Shown one piece after another: positions 61,465-64,000 of a DNA stretch of 64,000 nt. The translations under genes and the position numbers were made by a program. A model generated the notes under the pieces. It saw nothing but the letters and a program-made list of their open reading frames with translations, did not search any database and was not told the origin of the DNA. Location of the stretch: contig CP093831.1 of the NCBI GenBank assembly GCA_033063855.1, forward strand, positions 5,208,001 through 5,272,000, in the 5' to 3' direction. This DNA comes from Smittia aterrima (taxonomy: Eukaryota > Arthropoda > Insecta > Diptera > Chironomidae). Each line of letters opens with the position of its first letter. Within the stretch, counting starts at the first letter, position 1.

Positions 61465-64000
61465 CTTTCAAAATCAATTTTTTTTCTGTTGTTTAGCGAG
61501 TAAATTTCACTTTTTTCTCGTAAAATCAGTTTTTTTTTTCTTATTAAGTTTGGTTCACCAAAAAAATATTTAAACAGACAACAAAAAAATGGTCCGCGAT
61601 GATCTTCGAGAGTTATGGAGGCATTTCATTCATTTGAACTTTTAGTTTGTGTTTGCCTTCGTCTCGCCGCTTACTTCTGCTTCGAAAAATTGATTTTAGA
61701 AATTATCTGTAATTAAAGAAAGAAAAATTGGTTGAGTAACGTCATGAAAGTAACTTCCGGTCCAATAAACGCTAAAATTATTATGTTCAGCTGAGTAAAT
61801 TGATATTTCTAGCGAAAGTTTCTGTTGGAGAGAATCGCTGATAAGTTCAAAGTCTGGGCAATCTAACACATACAAGCTCACACGTCTGATGTAATAGAAG
61901 ACTCGGAGATAAGAAGAAATGTTATGGCACTCGAGAAATTTGCATAAACTGCTTTTGTGACTTTTATTAAAACATAAACGCGACGACACAAAAAAATTAT
62001 TTTAAAAGCTGCACGTTCGGAAAAAATGAAATCAAATGTTAAGAGAACTGGTCAAATCGTTTCTTTTATCGTGAGCATTAATCTCTGATCGAATTGACTT
62101 TTTGAGATTGAAACAAGTCAGGCAAACTGTTCCTGCAACATTGTCGAATCAAATATTTCTTTGGATTAATAATTTTTTTTATGAAATATCACAAAGCGGA
62201 GCTCACGTAACCTTGTCGTTGTCGCAATTTAATTTATGATCTCTCCCTTCACTCGGCGTTAAAGTTATGTGTAAGCCGAAAACTCTCCGATTAGCATAAA
62301 TCGTAATAAAACATATTTCATGCTCAAGGTAATCGCACAATTCGAAATCATCGCGTTTGACCACTCACGCTCATTTCATTTCGCTCATTTCGAGAAAAGA
62401 TTTGTTTATTGACTTCTTCTTACTGGACTTCACACAAAATAAAACGACATCGCTTCGCTTCGACTCTTGGCGTCGACGCTGATAACGACGAAAAATTTCT
62501 TTCAAAGAAAATAAACAAACAATTATAAATGAAATAAGAAGGAGAAAAGCGAATCGTTGTTTACGGGTAAATGAACACTCGTTCGCAATCTAAGCATTTC
62601 AATTCTTTGCTACTTTGTTGTTTGATATAAGCAGAATATGAGATTATGATGAGGCGACACTGGGTAAGCTGCGTTGACAGCAAGAAACCGGATACTTTTA
62701 TTGATTCTTCTTTCAATCAAAATGTCTTTGAAAGTTTTAGTGAAACTATCTACACTTTCGATGCACATAATAATTAAATAATCGGATAAACTGTTTAATT
62801 TGCATTCAGAAACTCTCAGCGATCAAATTAAACTCATTTGGAAGTCTATTTCGAGCTGAAACTCGAGACTCACTCACCAGTTGCATTTTAATTAACTACA
62901 CACAATGTAAATGTGCAGCCCAAACCCAGGGGAACTTGTGTTGGTTGGTGGGTGAGTGAGCAATGAATGGAGAATCGCTTCGTGCGAGTTCACAACAGAC
63001 ACATATGAACCCTCGACTATAATGATAGATAGAGAGAGAACTTACATATCTGGGTTAGCACGGGAGCAGCTCGCGACTTGTGTCAGTGCACGAAACTTTT
63101 GTTTAAGAGATTTATTGATATTTGAGTTTTTATTGAAGTGTTCAATGGAAATATGATCGAATATTAATTAGATTAAGTCAATATTTGATGAATCAAATGA
63201 AGATACAATCATGAGGGAACTTCATAATTCTTGGCTTTATCGAAAAAGATTTGTTTTCGTAGCGTTTCATGAGCTAACAAATCATGTGTGATCACAAGTA
63301 CAGTGAAAGGTCTAAAGTTGTATTTGAGACGACTCGGTGTGACTCGATTCGGAAAGTTCAAACATTTGCGGTTCAGACCTTCAATGAAATGATAAAATAT
63401 TCAAATCAGAACTCGCGCACAACAAAACGCGGAGTTCAGTAAACATTTTCATTTTCTTCAAAACGTCTCAATCATGAGCTCGTGTAACACTCACTGTATC
63501 AGTTAAACTTTGCGAAGCAGCTCGAGTGTAACAACAATTCCGAACAGTTATACCAAACAACATAAAACTCGATATCGTTCGCGGAAAAAGATTATTTGTC
63601 AGCGACACGCGAATAGTTTGTTGACTACGATTTAAAATATTTAAAAGATTTTTTTTTATTCTTTTCAGGGTTCTCTGAGACTCAGGTGTTTTCTTTATCG
63701 ATCATAAAATGTTTTGTTTCGCCAACAACGAAAGAAAATTCAGTTGCAATTCCTTTCGTGACTTCATGTTTACTGTTTCGTCGACCTGCTAGAGTTCTGA
63801 GCGGTTCAAGTCAATCGGTTGATAGCCTGTGACACATTCTTTGGCCTTTCTTAATCAAATATTAACTGATTGTCGCTTAGACTTAAACGAAGGGCTATTA
63901 ATAAAATGTGCAGCACGTGAACGCGGCAATTATCCGTTCAATCACTTCGAGCGACATTCGATCCAACACCAGCGGTCTCACACATCGAAAGTCGAAGAAG
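61465..64000 (-). promoter_or_regulatory. bbx 5' region with a candidate upstream exon donor near 62878
   Basis: No further coding exon is clear. A very good donor, CTG|GTGAGTGAGT, sits at 62878/62877 on the minus strand. It is preceded by ATG CAA CTG, so a tiny first exon or 5' UTR exon could end there and splice toward 61464. I could not identify a convincing acceptor above 61464 (only CAACAG near 61486 and GAAAG at 61465). No TATA box was assigned. Confidence 0.35.

Noticed and set aside
1..64000. CRISPR arrays, rRNA, operons or prokaryotic signals
   Set aside because: None seen; gene structure is plainly that of an animal nuclear genome.

Overview
The window is insect nuclear DNA. It has split genes with GT-AG introns, ranging from about 55 bp up to 17 kb. 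The orthologues are insect ones (alan shepard, bobby sox), and the accessory families (clustered CRAL-TRIO genes, a secreted DUF1091 pair) are typical of Diptera. Within Diptera a midge- or mosquito-like species is my best guess, but the sequence does not fix the species. Every gene I can support lies on the minus strand, so the window reads biologically from right to left.

Layout from the left. Positions 1-36782 are one large gene, shep (alan shepard, RBMS-type RNA-binding protein). Nine coding exons rebuild a protein of about 500 aa with two RRMs. They are separated by introns of about 3.5, 13.1 and 17.4 kb that hold nothing I can annotate beyond simple repeats. Positions 39585-41283 hold a four-exon PLP-dependent decarboxylase of the CSAD/GADL1/aspartate-1-decarboxylase type. 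Positions 43327-45653 hold two CRAL-TRIO (SEC14-like) lipid-transfer genes. Positions 46076-50332 are a tandem duplication of a small secreted DUF1091 gene: one intact copy, one with a shortened C terminus and one broken relic. A diverged tandem repeat with a period near 156 bp lies between the relic and the shortened copy. Positions 50491-55535 hold four more CRAL-TRIO genes. Positions 57570-61464 hold bbx (bobby sox), an HMG-box transcription factor of about 526 aa in five exons, with 5' flank to the window end.

Two conserved regulators (shep, bbx) therefore flank a lineage-specific accessory island of a decarboxylase, six CRAL-TRIO paralogues and a DUF1091 array. The island shows active local duplication. 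The six CRAL-TRIO genes share one ancestral three-intron plan, and each of the three introns is missing from a different paralogue or pair. The least explained stretch is 46.1-47.9 kb, where a decayed DUF1091 copy runs into the TTGGAT-rich repeat. It could be real satellite-like expansion, fast pseudogene decay or low-fidelity assembly. I saw no tRNA, rRNA, CRISPR array, intact transposon or viral gene.
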